Origin: Taxillus chinensis
Taxonomy: Eukaryota > Streptophyta > Magnoliopsida > Santalales > Loranthaceae
Direction: 5' to 3'
NCBI GenBank assembly: GCA_023512835.1
Contig: CM042085.1
Location: forward strand, 46,362,189 to 46,426,188
Length of the DNA: 64,000 nt
Below are positions 1-10,951 of this stretch, in pieces. The notes beneath the pieces were generated by a model. It made no database searches. It saw only the letters and a list, made by a program, of their open reading frames with translations, and was not told the origin of the DNA. How positions within the stretch are numbered: position 1 is the stretch's first letter; every line of letters starts with the position of its first letter. The position numbers and the translations under genes are program-made.

Positions 1-147
1 GAAACTTCTGTGATAGATAGAGGACATCATTCTAAGCATCTTTCCTTTTTCACGTGAATTCATTGGAGGCCATTCACTAGGTCAAAATCTAGAAAAACTC
101 TACTCAGAAGGCAAAACTGTGACTAACTCAAGGTACGGGTCCTTACA
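1..147 (-). repeat. Tekay-type LTR, terminal fragment
   Basis: The segment matches the outer end of the Tekay LTRs found elsewhere in the window: shared blocks read 'gatagatagaggac', 'ttctaag', 'ggccat', 'ctaggtcaaaa' and 'aactgtgactaactc', and it ends in a variant of the ACGGGTCATTACA terminus (here GGTCCTTACA). In element sense (minus strand) this is the first 147 bp of U3. The inner part resembles the LTRs of copy A, while the outer part resembles the LTR at 18190-19964, so it is a third subfamily. It abuts Athila protease sequence exactly at its terminus, which suggests insertion into Athila. Confidence 0.75.
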
Positions 148-1141
148 ACTACTGTATCTTCATCCACACGCAGCGTCAACTCCCCTGAGTTTACATCGAT
201 CAAGGCCCTTCCAGTACTCAGGAATGACCTTCCAAGAATCAATTGGACTCCTTTATCTTCTTCCATTTCCAATACAACAAAATCCACTGGGAAGATAAAG
301 CGATCCACCTTGATTAAAACATCTTCAATAATGCCCGCCAGCTTTCCTATCGATCGGTCAGCAAATTGTAAAGATATGGAAGTGGGCTTTATTCCAGTCA
401 AGCCCAGTCGCCGATAGATGGACATTGGCATCAGATTTATACTCGCCCCTAAGTCACATAGGGCTTGCTCCAATTGCGAGGTGCCAATGGTACAGGTCAG
501 CGTGAAACTACCCGGATCTTTAAGCTTGGGCGGTAGCTTGTCTTGCACCACCGCACTAATGTCATTTGTGAGAGCCACTATCTCACAATCAGTGTAGCTT
601 CTCCTCTTGGACAGTAGATCCTTTAAAAATTTGACATATCCAGGCATCTGTTCCAAGGATTCTATGAATGGGATGTTCACCTCCAACTTTTTGAATATAT
701 CTAAGAATTTCTGGAACTGAGCATCTAATTTCTGTTTCCTCAGCCTTTGAGGATACAGCATAGGAGGTTTATACGGAGCGGGAGAGCTAACTTCAGGCTG
801 ATGGATTGTCGGTTGACTACTCCCCACCTTTTCCTTCTGGTTCTTACGTTGCTCAGCATCTCCTTCTTTAGCTTCCTCTTGGGTGTGCTGTTCCGACTCC
901 TCCTTGGTTGGCTCGATTTTCTTCTCTCCAGCTGGTAGTTCTTTCCCACTTCGAAGCATTATAGCTTTGCATTGCTCCCTTGGGTTGACCTCCGTATTGC
1001 TAGGAAAAGTGTTTGATGAAGATGGCCTGACTACATTTGCTAGCTGGCCAATCTGCTGCTCTATATTCTTCATGGCAGCCCCAAGATCCTGGACAGAAGT
1101 GGTGAGGGACTCAATCCTCGTCTCCCCCTTACTCATTCTAT
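148..1141 (-). pseudogene. Athila gag C-terminus and aspartic protease (truncated)
   Basis: About 330 residues read without a stop on the minus strand. The N-terminal third is the polar Gln/Glu/Lys-rich linker of Athila gag, followed by the conserved stretch around 'MPGYVKFLKDLLSKRR'. The retropepsin follows: CDLGASINLMP carries the catalytic Asp (DLGAS instead of the usual DTG/DSG), then QFADRSIG, the flap region, and LILGRSFL as the hydrophobic-Gly motif near the C-terminus. The reading frame runs into the Tekay LTR at 147 and ends there in unrelated codons. The family protein would continue into RT. Protease would process Gag-Pol in the particle. No activity is expected because the polyprotein is severed. 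Confidence 0.8.
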
Positions 1142-2495
1142 CAGTTGCTTGCTTAGCAAATTGATAAAAAAAGTTCCATATCTCTTCATCCTTGCCTTCT
1201 CTTTGTCTTCCTCCTTCTGTTGAGGCATCTTCTGGAACCCAGGAGGAAGTGGTGGCTGAGAATGTTCTCCATACTGTGGTGCTCCAGTAGCAGAGACCTT
1301 ATTCTGCCTTGGCCATAAGTAAGGCTGTTGTTGAAATTGGTGAGGTCCTCCTTGATTCTGGAAGTTGTTGGGCTGAGGAGGATTCTGGTACTGGTTTGGA
1401 TTCTGAAATTGTCGCTGAAATCCTCCACCTCGATTCCCAACATATTGGGCTTCTTCGTATAAATTGGGCTGCAGCGGCGTCTTCGAGAATCGCCTTGGGT
1501 TGTTCAGTTCTGCCCTCCATGCGAACAGCCATCACTGACATTTGCTCTGTCAATAACTCCATCTTCCTTGACAACTCATCGAACTGAGTTGAATTTGAGG
1601 GATTTGATACCGCAGCCACCGGCTCAGCTCTAGGGCGTCTGTCAATCGACCATTGGCAGTTGGACAACGCCATTCTCTCTATGAGCTCTACTGCTACAGA
1701 AGGCTCCATCATCATGAACGCTCCTCCAGAGGCTGCATCTAGCATGCTCCTTGTATTTGCGTGCAGACCTGCGTAAAAAGATTTGACTTGTAACCATTCT
1801 GGCCTGCCATGATTAGGACACCTCCTAACCAAGTCTTTGAATCGTTCCCAAGCCTCGTATAGCGACTCATCACCGTGCTGGGTGAATTGATTTATTTGGA
1901 TCCTTAAATGAATAACTCTTGTTGGTGGAAAGTACTTGGAGAGAAACTTCTCCACCATTGGGTCCCATGTGTGTATGCTGCCAGCAGGTAGGGACTGGAA
2001 CCAACCAAGAGCTCAGTCCTTCAAGGAAAATGGGAAGAGTCGCAGCTTAATGGCGTCATCCGAGACTCCATTAATTTTGGTGGTGTCACAAATTTGCAAG
2101 AATCGCGCTAGATGGTTGTGTGGATCATCTAGTGCCGAGCCTCGGAATGCATCTTGCCCAACCATTTGCAGTAGCGCAGGCTTCAGCTCGAAGTTGTTTG
2201 CTTGGACCGGCACCCTTCTAATGCCTGAATACTTATTCGATAGTACAGGTCTAGCATAATCCATGAAAGTCCTTGGCTGATAACCTCCTTGGCCGTTGTG
2301 TCCCTGATCTTCCCTTGCTCTGTTTTCAGCCATGATTTCTTCACACAAGGTATGTAAGCCTTCCAACTGCTGTTCAGTTGCAGCTAATACCCTCTGAGCT
2401 CTTCGTTGCTCTCGTAATGTCCGTTCGATTTCGGGATCGTATGGTAATAACTCACCCCTGGTGTGACGCATACACAGAGGCATTTTCTCAAACAC
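1142..2495 (-). pseudogene. Athila-type Gag (capsid) with stops and frameshifts
   Basis: From the ATG at 2493-2495 the frame covers an acidic N-terminus, then the retrotransposon gag fold: 'FELKPALLQMVGQDAFRG', 'HNHLARFLQICDT', and after a TGA at about 2013 'WFQSLPAGSIHTW', 'FLSKYFPPTR', 'ESLYEAWERFKDLVRRCPNHG'. A Gln/Asn-rich tail (1200-1440) lies in a second frame, so a frameshift sits near 1480-1500. Gag packages the RNA and forms the particle. The start is the only Met close to the primer-binding site; the leader between is about 145 nt. It is a pseudogene. Confidence 0.75.
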
Positions 2496-2640
2496 CTAGG
2501 GTGCACTCCTGACACGTAGCAAAAACAAAAAGATACCAGGTAACACCGTACTAGCAAAATTATAAGAAAATAAAATTCCAGATCACAAATAAACTTAAGC
2601 ACCTAATGTCACTAACATCACTAACAACGTTTGGCTTGCC

Positions 2641-2658
2641 TCCCCGGCAACGGCGCCA
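2641..2658 (-). other. Primer-binding site, tRNA-Asp
   Basis: The minus strand reads TGGCGCCGTTGCCGGGGA, the complement of the 3' end of plant tRNA-Asp including CCA. It lies 6 nt inside the LTR border at 2665. This fixes both the LTR edge and the direction of the element. tRNA-Asp priming is known for Athila. Confidence 0.9.
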
Positions 2659-3562
2659 AAAACTTGACCCGTATAAATTGTGTCTATAGGTTTTGCAGCA
2701 AGTGCACTGGTCAAGTAATAAAATGGAGTATTAAGACTCTGGTTGTCGAACCCACAGGGAGGTAGCTAATGCTGTTAAGCAGCAAGCACTAAGCTAACAA
2801 GTTGTTTTTATGTCTGGACAATTGATTTTTGTTGGACAAATAATGTGAACGAAAGGTGATTAAATCAGAAAGTTGGCAAGCTATTGGTACAGAAATTACA
2901 GTGATTAAGGATCTAGGGTCACAATGTTTACCACTCAATCGATTATAATAGTCTGGTTATGGCTCTTGTTCTTGATTTATGTTCTAGTTCACGTTCATGT
3001 TGATTATCTCCTACCTATCTTACATTTGGTCCATGCTAAGATAGATTTAAGGCTTTTATCCCATTTGGTCCATGCGAATAAAAGTGATCAAGGTAGATAA
3101 ACAATCTAATAGTTGCAAACTTGGTCCATCATGCAATAGTAAATGTAATTCACTAGTGTTCCACCCTAGACAAGGGCTAAGATTACCTAATTATGCATAA
3201 ACTAGGCATTTCCATTCAAGCAAGTGAATTAAACAAAAACTGAATTCTATTTTATTGAACAACCATAACCAAACTGACTACAATTTATTGGGGGCTACAT
3301 TGCTCCCCTGGACTAACAAGACTACTCCATAATCATGACAAAAACAATAACAATCACAGGAAAGAACATGATTACAGTACCAGGACAATAAAGGAAGACC
3401 CCAAGATGAACCAGGACTCCAGCCTCCAAAGACTCCGGCGTCTGCTGCCCAAACTCACTCCTTGCCAAGGACAATCCGATCTTTTAGCAATGGCTATAGC
3501 TCTTTTTAGAACTCAGATCAGATTCTCCCACTCAAGATGATTTACAATGCCTCCAAAGACCC

Positions 3563-3652
3563 CTATTTATATGTTTTAGTGGGCCAAATTAGGGTTACAA
3601 AAGGTGTGCCCTAATTATAAATGTGGTCGCAGCCAAAACGACGTCGTTTTGG
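3563..3652 (-). promoter_or_regulatory. Athila LTR core promoter: TATA, telo-box, ACGT palindrome
   Basis: On the minus strand an ATATAAATAG TATA box (3563-3572) is preceded by AACCCTAA (about 3588-3596) and, some 60 bp upstream, by the perfect 20-bp palindrome at 3633-3652 (CCAAAACGAC and its complement). ACGT-core palindromes bind plant bZIP dimers. Transcription would start about 30 nt downstream of the TATA box. Function is inferred from motif order only. Confidence 0.6.
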
Positions 3653-3785
3653 TTAGTAACACTAATCGACGTTCTAGGCGAAATAAAACTCAAACCACAC
3701 CAAATTTGACCCCAGTTCTTTAGAGGAAAATGATTAAAACAACAAAATACATCATTTGGAGCGCAAAAATGCTTGCACGTGAGAA

Positions 3786-3926
3786 TGCACGTGAGAAGAC
3801 CCTTTTCACGTGCAGCTCCAATTTGACTCAAATTTGCTCCAAAGCTTCCTCTTGAGTTGTAGAAGGCATCCATGCAATAAAATCCTTGCACGTGAGAATG
3901 CACGTGAGAAAGCCTTTTCACGTGCA
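3786..3926. repeat. Two ACGT hairpins in Athila U3
   Basis: Two inverted repeats with nearly the same arms: 3786-3814 (arm TGCACGTGAGAA, loop GACCC, one mismatch) and 3899-3926 (same arms, loop AGCC). Each arm carries a CACGTG G-box, and further CACGTG copies lie next to each hairpin. The same place in the Tekay LTRs holds hairpins with different arms. Confidence 0.8.
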
Positions 3927-4184
3927 CCTTGATTTTGCCTTCATTTTGTTTCCATCTTCTTCATATAGCTTCCTCTTGAGTGTATGGAGTGATCTAGCCA
4001 AAGTATGTGGGAAAAGGTTGCTCCAAAACCTGCCAAAAACACTGAAAAAGTACCACTATATACCAAACAGGGTCTTCCTAGGGGTTAGAGCAAATATGTG
4101 GAAAATATCATGCAAATAGGTACAAAACATACGCTAAAACACCCTATATAAGGTCTAGGATAACGGCATAAATGCACGTTATCA

Positions 4185-4270
4185 CAATACAAATACACCA
4201 AACCATAAACAATCAATTACAAGAAAGCACATCACTACATCCGCCTCCCACCTTGATCCTTTAAGATTGT
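4185..4270 (-). other. Tekay 3' UTR sliver, probably from copy B
   Basis: The minus strand begins with 'gaacaatctta' and 'ggtgggaggcgg', which aligns with the sequence just after the pol stop in other Tekay copies (plus copy C at about 40815-40845; LARD at 45130-45160). It lies between the Athila LTR and the damaged border of copy A. Its position is where copy B's 3' UTR would be if A had inserted at B's pol stop. Confidence 0.6.
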
Positions 4271-4291
4271 TCCCCCCCCACCCCCCCCCCC

Positions 4292-5988
4292 GCCCACGCC
4301 CGGATTTCCAACCCGAGGACCGGCACGTGACTCCCTACCCACACGGAGGGCGAGAGGGGTTAGGATACAAACCAAGAATTTTACATTTAAACACCACAAC
4401 ACAATCAGAAAGTAATGTTCATACAAATAATCCAAACCGTTTATTACAAAAGAATTATTTCCAATCCCACCCCATCGGGGTTACATGTCCCAAAAACAAA
4501 ACAACATAAACAGAAAGTAAATAAGGTCCTCCACCTTGGTGTATCCACCTAACGCTTGTAAGTTCCTGGAAAACAAACAAACACAGGAGGGGGTGAGCAA
4601 CCACGCACAGGGATCATGTCTCCCAACCCTCCCATGTTCCTAGCATCTACTGCCATGTGTACAAGTGCGGTGTTGTGTTACAACGGTTTCAACAAACATA
4701 ATAACAACCACATCAACAATTTACAATCCTCCACGCCACACGGCCAACACTCTAACCACAAGTGATTTAACCGCCTCTTCAGGCCAAGTGATTTAACCGC
4801 CTCTTCAGGCCAAGTGATTTAACCGCCTCTTCAGGCCAAGTGATTTAACCGCCTCTTCAGGCCAAGTGCCACACAGGCACACAACACACATGGTCACACA
4901 AGCATACAACCAAACACCTGGTGAGCACCCGTTCCAGCGTACAAACCCAACCATTCAGGCCATAGAGCAAACATCCAAGCATACATACATACACTAAACC
5001 ACAAGTCCAGTCACACGGACATATTACCAAACACTTAATGGGCATATACACACGGCTAAGTTCACCAGTATTTCATCAAACATGTAGCGGGCTGTCGTAC
5101 GGGCATTTTATCAAACACTTTTCATGCATCACACAAACACCGAAACACCAAAATCGCCTTGAAGGCCAACATTCATATAGGAGGTCACACCATATGAATT
5201 TACATATAAATAATATAATATTTGCCCTAGGACCCTAGGACAGAGGAGGATGTAGGAAGAACGAATCCCTACCTCAAGGAAAACGCAACAACGCAGCAAC
5301 GGTCCCCGATCCCGCCGAACGCCGTCCACCCACGGAGCACCGACCACCCACGCAAGACGCCCGGCAGCAACCGGGAGCTCTCCTTCCCTCTCTCTCTCTC
5401 TCGCACGGACCGGTGAAGCAACAAACCCTAAACCTAAAACAGAGGGGCTTCTCCTCCTTATATAGACAACACAACATCAAAACGACGTAGTTTTGATTAA
5501 GTGAATCCCGGGATCAAAACGACGTAGTTTTGATCACACAAGTCACCACCTTTCCGCACCCAATAGGCCAAAATACTTAGAATTTCAACATGGTCCTTTG
5601 GAGAAAGTTCCTTAGAATGTCAAAACCAAGGGAACCATGCAAAATATGCTCGCACGCCAATTTGCCGCCAATTCCCCAATTGGCGTGCAGCTCCAAATGC
5701 CCTGAAATTTGTGGTAGATAGAGGACCTCATTCTAAGAAACTTTTTGTTCTTGCCGCCAATTGTTTGAGGCCATCTACTAGGTCAAAAGTGAGCTCCAAG
5801 ATCAGCCAAACAACTTAAAACCTTTAGAACGCATAGCATCTTCCTAGGGCTAAATGTACGCTATCGCTTGACACATGCACCTCTCAATAGTCCCCTCTTG
5901 GGCTCATCTCTTACCTTAAACTTGTGTACCAACATCCAAGGTGTTTGTGGTTAACTCCTTACACACGGGTTACACACGGGTCATTACA
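4292..5988 (-). repeat. 3' LTR of Tekay copy A
   Basis: It starts at a damaged CACGCCCGGATTTCC (intact copies read TGTCACGCCCCGG) after a run of C and ends with GGGTCATTACA at 5988, next to the polypurine tract. Parts in plus-strand order: four tandem 26-bp units (about 4760-4866), a CT run (5388-5402), telo-box AAACCCTAAA (5423-5432), TATA box on the minus strand (5457-5465), two ACGT palindromes (5476-5497 and 5513-5534), and U3 hairpins near 5650-5690. The left hairpin arm is damaged here. Confidence 0.85.
5476..5534 (-). promoter_or_regulatory. Paired ACGT palindromes upstream of TATA, copy A
   Basis: Two copies of a 22-bp near-palindrome (ATCAAAAC, GACGTA, GTTTTGAT) lie 37 bp apart, about 15 bp upstream (element sense) of the TATATAAGG box at 5457-5465. 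The same pair recurs in every full Tekay LTR of the window. Confidence 0.65.
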
Positions 5989-6025
5989 TCCTCTCCCCCT
6001 TAAGACTTTTCGTCCTCGAAAAGAA
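5989..6025 (-). other. Polypurine tract and adjacent hairpin
   Basis: On the minus strand the sequence is a hairpin CTTTTCG-AGGA-CGAAAAG followed by TCTTAAGGGGGAGAGGA directly at the LTR border. The purine run primes plus-strand DNA synthesis in LTR elements. The hairpin is present at the same place in copies C and LARD. Confidence 0.8.
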
Positions 6026-6299
6026 ATGACATACGAGGAAAACAAACCAAGCTACCCATTTGCCACACGGCGAGCTACAACACCCAAATGGGTCATACAC
6101 CGCACTTGTACACAATAGCACATAACATAGTGCCACCACATCCATAACCACATGCTCACAATCTATGGAAACACATCCACATGTCACAAATATCCATCAC
6201 AAGCACATTTCATTAACACATTCAATATAAATTAAAGTCAAAAGTCGAAAGGAAATACAATAACCCACCCCCTCCACCCTTAAGATTGTTGGTCCTCGA

Positions 6300-7690
6300 A
6301 CAACTGCCGCAGTCTTGCTCACGCATCACGGACTCACGTTCCCATGTCTCCTCCTCAATGCCACGGTGCTTGCCACAGCACGCGAACCAAAGGAATAGCA
6401 CGACCACGCAAAAGCTTTCTCGCCGATCGAGGATACGAATAGGGGCCTCAACGACGGACATGTCATCCTCGATGTCCAACGTCCCCAATCAATCACATGG
6501 GTGGGGTCGGGGTGATACTTCCAGCCGGGACACGTGAAACACGTTGTGCACTCTCTCAACCTCGGTGGTAACGCTAACCGGTAGGCTACGGGCCCTACAC
6601 GATCCGAATCTCAAAAGGACCAATAAACCGCGGAGATAGCTTGGAACCCCGCCCAAACCGTCGATGTCCACGACGTGGAGAGACACGAAGGAACACATGA
6701 TCACCAAGAAAACTCCAAAGGTCGCCGTCGCTGATCCGCATAAGATTTCGCCGACTACGAGCCGACAACAAACGCCGACGAATCAACTTGACCTTCTCCG
6801 TAGCCTCTTGAACCAACTGCGGTCCCAAGAGAGCCGTCTCCCCCACCTGGTCCAACACAAAGGGGATCGACACGGCCGTCCATACAACGCCTCAAGGAGC
6901 CATCCCAATGGATGCCCGATAAGCTGTTGTTGTAGGCAACTCCACCAAAGGAAGGTGAGTTGCCCACGAACCCCCAAAATCTAGCACACAGCCCTCAACA
7001 TGTCCTCCGAGTCCGATTCGTCCTCTCCGTCCGGCCGTCGGTCTCGGGGTGAAAGGCTGTACTCAAGTGAAGCTTGGTCCCCAACCTCCCGCAAACCTGC
7101 CCAAAAACGGGAAGTGAACCTCGAATCCCGGTCCGAGACAACCGATGATGGTACGCCATGCGGCCTCACAATCTCGTTCATGTACAGCGACTCAAGGTCC
7201 CAATAGAGTCCCGCTCACGAATAGCAGGAAATGGGCCGACTTTGTGAGTCGATCCACAATCACCCAAATCATATCCTTCCTCCCGGTGGTGGGTGGAAGA
7301 CCGGTCCAAAATCCATCGCTATATGGTCCCACTTCCCTCCGCTATGGGCAGGGCCGCAACATGCCCGCCGGCCGCTGGCTCGGCCTTCACTGTTGACACG
7401 TGAGGCACCGCGAAACAAAGGCGGCCACATCGCGTTTCATCCCAGGCCACCAAAAATGTGCTCGAAGCGCATGATACATCTTCGTACCCCCTGGATGCCG
7501 CACTCTAGGCGGTGAAACTCCCTCATCACCTCATCCCCGAGGGAAGAAGCCACGACCAACCGCCCCTGAAATGACAACTCATGCTCGGGACCCTCGTCCG
7601 GTCTCCGGATAGCTCCCGGCCTCAATACGGGCACGGAGAACCTCACACTCAAGGTCACCCAGCTTGTTCCTCCCGGCCCCGGTACAACTC
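6300..7690 (-). pseudogene. Integrase and chromodomain, copy A
   Basis: Fragments match copy B: LSPRFIGPFEIRIV and VHNVFHVSRLE (integrase C-terminal GPY/F region and link to the chromodomain), [18 protein letters not shown] (second catalytic Asp), and 'EFHRLECGIQGVRR' from the zinc-binding N-terminus. The chromodomain tail near 6326-6480 reads only in pieces. There are many single-base gaps compared with B, mostly at CTG or CAG. Integrase would insert the cDNA and the chromodomain would bind histone marks in heterochromatin; this copy cannot encode them as written. Confidence 0.75.
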
Positions 7691-9140
7691 AGCACCACCA
7701 CCAAAGGACTCGGGACTGTCCCACCATCACGAACAACAGTGCCGCAGCCGCAACATTGCCACCGCTCCATCGCCTTCCACTCTCTCACGGCCACCTCGGC
7801 TTTCCCTTTTCTCGCTCAATGCACGGCCACAACATTACCCTTGCCGGGGTATAGGCAAGAGTAAAATCAAAGGTCCGCAAATACTCCACCCATCTCCTTT
7901 GCCTCAAATTCAAGTCCTTCGAGTAAAGATGTCTGAAGGCTCTTGTGATCGAGAACACCACAAACTTTTCCCCCAAAGGTAGGCGCCAACTCTTCAGGGC
8001 GAAGATGACAGCCGCTAACTCAAGGTCATGAGTAGGATATCTGCTCATGAGGCTTCACCGCCTCGACCCATAAGCTACCACACCGTGCTCCGCTAAGCAC
8101 ACACCCCAAGCCAACCCTGGACGCATCACATACACCTCATATGGAATATCCTCCTAGGCAACCTCAACACGGTGCGGTGGTCAAACGGGTTTTGAGAGTC
8201 TCAAACGCCCGCCGGCACTTGTCGGCCAATCAAACTTCACGCCCTTTCGAGTCACGCTGTCATAGGAGCCGCCAAACGGAGAACCCTCTACAAAACGACG
8301 ATAGTACCCCGCCAAGCCAAGAAAACTACGGATCTCAAAAACGTTGGTTGGCCTGCCCACGATGCCACGGCCTCAATCTTGGCCGGGTCCACCCTAACTC
8401 CCTCAGTGACACCACATGGCCAAGAAAGTGAACCTCCTGCCCAAAACTCACACTTGCTAAACTTAGCAAGCACTGCTGGTCCCTCAAGGTTTGCAACATC
8501 GTTGCCAAGTGCTCCACGTGCTCCCTCTCGGTCTTGGAATACACCAAGATATCGTCGATAAACACCACCACAACGAGTCTAGGTATGGGGCAAAGACTTG
8601 GTTCATCAAATGCATGAACACGGGCGCATTAGTGAGCCCGAAAGGCATCACTACCCACTCATAATGCCCATACCGCACCGAAAAGCCGTCTTAGGGATGT
8701 CCTCCTCCCTAACCCTGAGCCGGTGATACCCCGACCGTAAGCTATCTTGGAAAACCAGGCCCCACTCAACCGGTCAAACAGGTCACTATCCGGGGCACGG
8801 GTACTTGTTCTTCACGATCCGAACTCCGCGCTTCCCCGTAGTCGATGCAACGAAGCGTGCCATCGGCCTTGCTTAGCAACCAAGGAGCACCCCAAGGTGA
8901 GGTACTCGGTCTAATATACCCCTGGCCCACCAACTCCTCGATTTGTCTCTGAAGCTCCCTCGGCTCGGCTGGCCCCATACGATATGCTTACTTGGGAAAT
9001 CGGACCCGTCCCCGGCACCAACTCAATGGTGAACTCCACACTCCTCTTAGGTGGCAAACTCCTCAACTCTTCAGGGAAAACATCCTGAAATTGGTCCACA
9101 ACACGGGCCACACCCTCCTTTCCACCTTACCCCCTCAGCA
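7690..9140 (-). pseudogene. Reverse transcriptase and RNase H, copy A
   Basis: RT pieces: '[19 protein letters not shown]', '[14 protein letters not shown]', [19 protein letters not shown], and [20 protein letters not shown] with the FIDD active site (about 8510-8570). RNase [19 protein letters not shown], then KFVVFS and [19 protein letters not shown] with a scrambled stretch between. In that stretch three single-base losses relative to B (near 7920, 7934 and 7951) add to three and the frame recovers. Confidence 0.8.
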
Positions 9141-9149
9141 AGGTCGGGG

Positions 9150-9690
9150 CTGCTAACCCGTGGGTAATGGCACCCCACCGGCCCAACACGGCCCGGCCCG
9201 ACTCGCCTCACGGTCCCACTCCCCCTGCAGGGTGCAAGAGGTCCCTGCGGGTGTCACGAAGGTCACACGCCGCCGATAACAATCTATCTTGGCCCGGAAA
9301 GCCATAAGCCAATCCATACCCAAGATCAGGTCGAACGTCCTCAAAGGCATCACATGCAAGTCAAAACTCGGCTCCACCTCGCCTATGGTTAACACACGCC
9401 CGACACACTCGCCGTACCTCAATCATGCCTCCCACCGGAGACTCCACAACTAGGGGCCTCGCGGCCTCACACAGGCTAACCCCAAGCCGTCTATTACAAG
9501 CTCAGAACAAACGAACATGATGCCCCGTATCGAAAGAACGAAGCTAATGTACGGGAGATCAGAGGGTACCTCTAACCACCGATGGTCGCTCCACCCTCGG
9601 TGGTGGGGGTGGTAACTCGCCTCCTCCCGGTATGTCGCCTCTAGCGCAAACACCCTTCCTTGGCCTCGTGCCTTCGGTTGGCTCACTCAC
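9150..9690 (-). pseudogene. Aspartic protease region, copy A
   Basis: The frame at 9153-9422 reads VLTIGEVEPSFDLHVMPL, TFDLILGMDWLMAFRAKIDC, the conserved C-terminal part of Tekay protease. The upstream part with the active-site Asp lies near 9480-9560 in another frame and is not clean. The GKG/RVFALEATYREEASY segment at about 9640-9690 links gag to protease. Confidence 0.7.
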
Positions 9691-10951
9691 CGGACGCTTC
9701 CCGCTAAGGTTGCCTCCAGCCTCGGTCTGCTGCCGCTCCGGCCTCCCCCGGGGTCGGGTCCGGCCGGATCTGCCCTGGCCGGCTCGCCACCGACGAGCGT
9801 GGTCTCTCAAGGTGGTGCACAAGCTAGCATCACTCCTCACGCCGGGTGCCATGCTCCCCGCTCCCCTGTTGCCCTCCTGCAAACCCGGCGCAAGTGACCC
9901 TCTCGTCCACGGTTGTTGCATCGCCGGTCCTTCTTGGGGCACTCCCCTTTGAAGTGACCCTGCTCTCCACAACGGGGCATCCGCTCGGTAGACTCCCAGT
10001 GGACCACCCCGTCTTCGCCGCCAAAGGTGAACCTCCCGGGGTTCACGGATGTCCGACCCCGACTGCGAAAAGAAGCTGCTATCCCTCTCCTCCGTCTTGA
10101 GCCTCTTGGGCCCCCGCATCTCGATCAGGTCCACTGCCGACGCCCCGATGGGCCCGCCTCCCATCATCCAGTTCTCTCTCCGTTGTACGGGCCGTCTCCA
10201 CGGCCTCAGATAGGTCCTCAAGCGTAGAATCGCCACCCTCTCCCTAAGGGCGCGAGACCCAAGGTGAACTTGTGGGCCTTCGGTCCTCCCTTACCACGGT
10301 CTCGAGAGCAAACCTACTCAATCTCCGAACTCCCGCTCATACTCGGGTCCGTCTTGGATCCTCGCTTCAGGCTGCCAAATTCTTCCCTCTTCGCCATCTC
10401 ACCGATTCCGGGAAGAACTCATCTTGGAAGAGTTGCAAGAACTCCTCCCAAATCATGAGTTGGACCGCACGGCTCCCCGCAACACTCGTCCACCACTCCA
10501 AAGCGTCCCCCTCACGCCCGAATTGCCGTCGCACCTTATCCTCCTCCCGGGGCAGGAGAAAGGAGAACACATGCTAATCGCCTCAACCAGCTCGCCTACC
10601 ACGGATCTTCTCCCCCTTAAATCGCGGAGGTTGTTCCTTTCGGAACCGTGTCACCACGTCATCCTCTGCACGGGTCGGTACACCACCCGGCGAACTCCCA
10701 CGCTCACGAGGCGGCTCTCGTGCGGGGTGGTGGTGGTGGCACCACCGCTGTCCGCCATCTCACGGCGCACCTCCTCCCGAACGTCCTGCCGGAGTCCCTC
10801 CCGTAGCTCTGTACCTCCAGCCGGATGCCTTCTTGTAGCTGTGCCGGAACAACGCATGCCCTCCAACGGATGGTCCCGCACCCGGACCCTCATGGGCGGA
10901 TGACTATCGGCCACGCCCGGACGCCGTGTCACTCTCCTCGGTGGCTTCTTA
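9690..10951 (-). pseudogene. Gag with zinc knuckles, copy A
   Basis: Matches copy B gag in order: N-terminal region with a VTRR start-like segment (the ATG of B is AAG here, about 10951), coiled segment 'LREGLRQDVREEVRREMA', capsid pieces FSFLLPREEDKVRRQFGREGD and 'EEFLQLFQDEFFPESVRW', and one readable zinc knuckle (KGECPKKDRRCNN, EGHLRRVC) at about 9860-9960. Start codon loss and several gaps make it a pseudogene. Confidence 0.75.

Larger units (their letters stand above)
148..4184 (-). mobile_element. Athila-type Ty3/gypsy retrotransposon, 5' part
   Basis: Read on the minus strand, the order is 5' LTR (2665-4184), tRNA-Asp primer-binding site, gag and aspartic protease. The element is cut at 147/148 by a Tekay LTR, so RT, RNase H, integrase and 3' LTR are missing. 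The DLGAS protease active site and the tRNA-Asp primer are typical of the plant Athila lineage. The right flank (CAATA from 4185) is Tekay 3' UTR-like, so this element seems to have landed in a Tekay copy. Confidence 0.8.
2665..4184 (-). repeat. Athila 5' LTR (1.52 kb)
   Basis: The LTR runs from TG (plus strand 2665, next to the primer site) to CA at 4184. In element sense it starts TGATAACGTGCATTTATG. It contains a TATA box, a 20-bp palindrome with an ACGT core, a telo-box-like AACCCTAA and two ACGT hairpins, listed separately. The 3' LTR is not in the window, so neither terminus could be checked against its twin; borders rest on the primer site and TG/CA. Confidence 0.8.

Noticed and set aside
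6664..6984. Plus-strand open frames through copy A
   Set aside because: They are antisense to recognisable pol and gag of a minus-strand element; open only because of GC-rich antisense composition.
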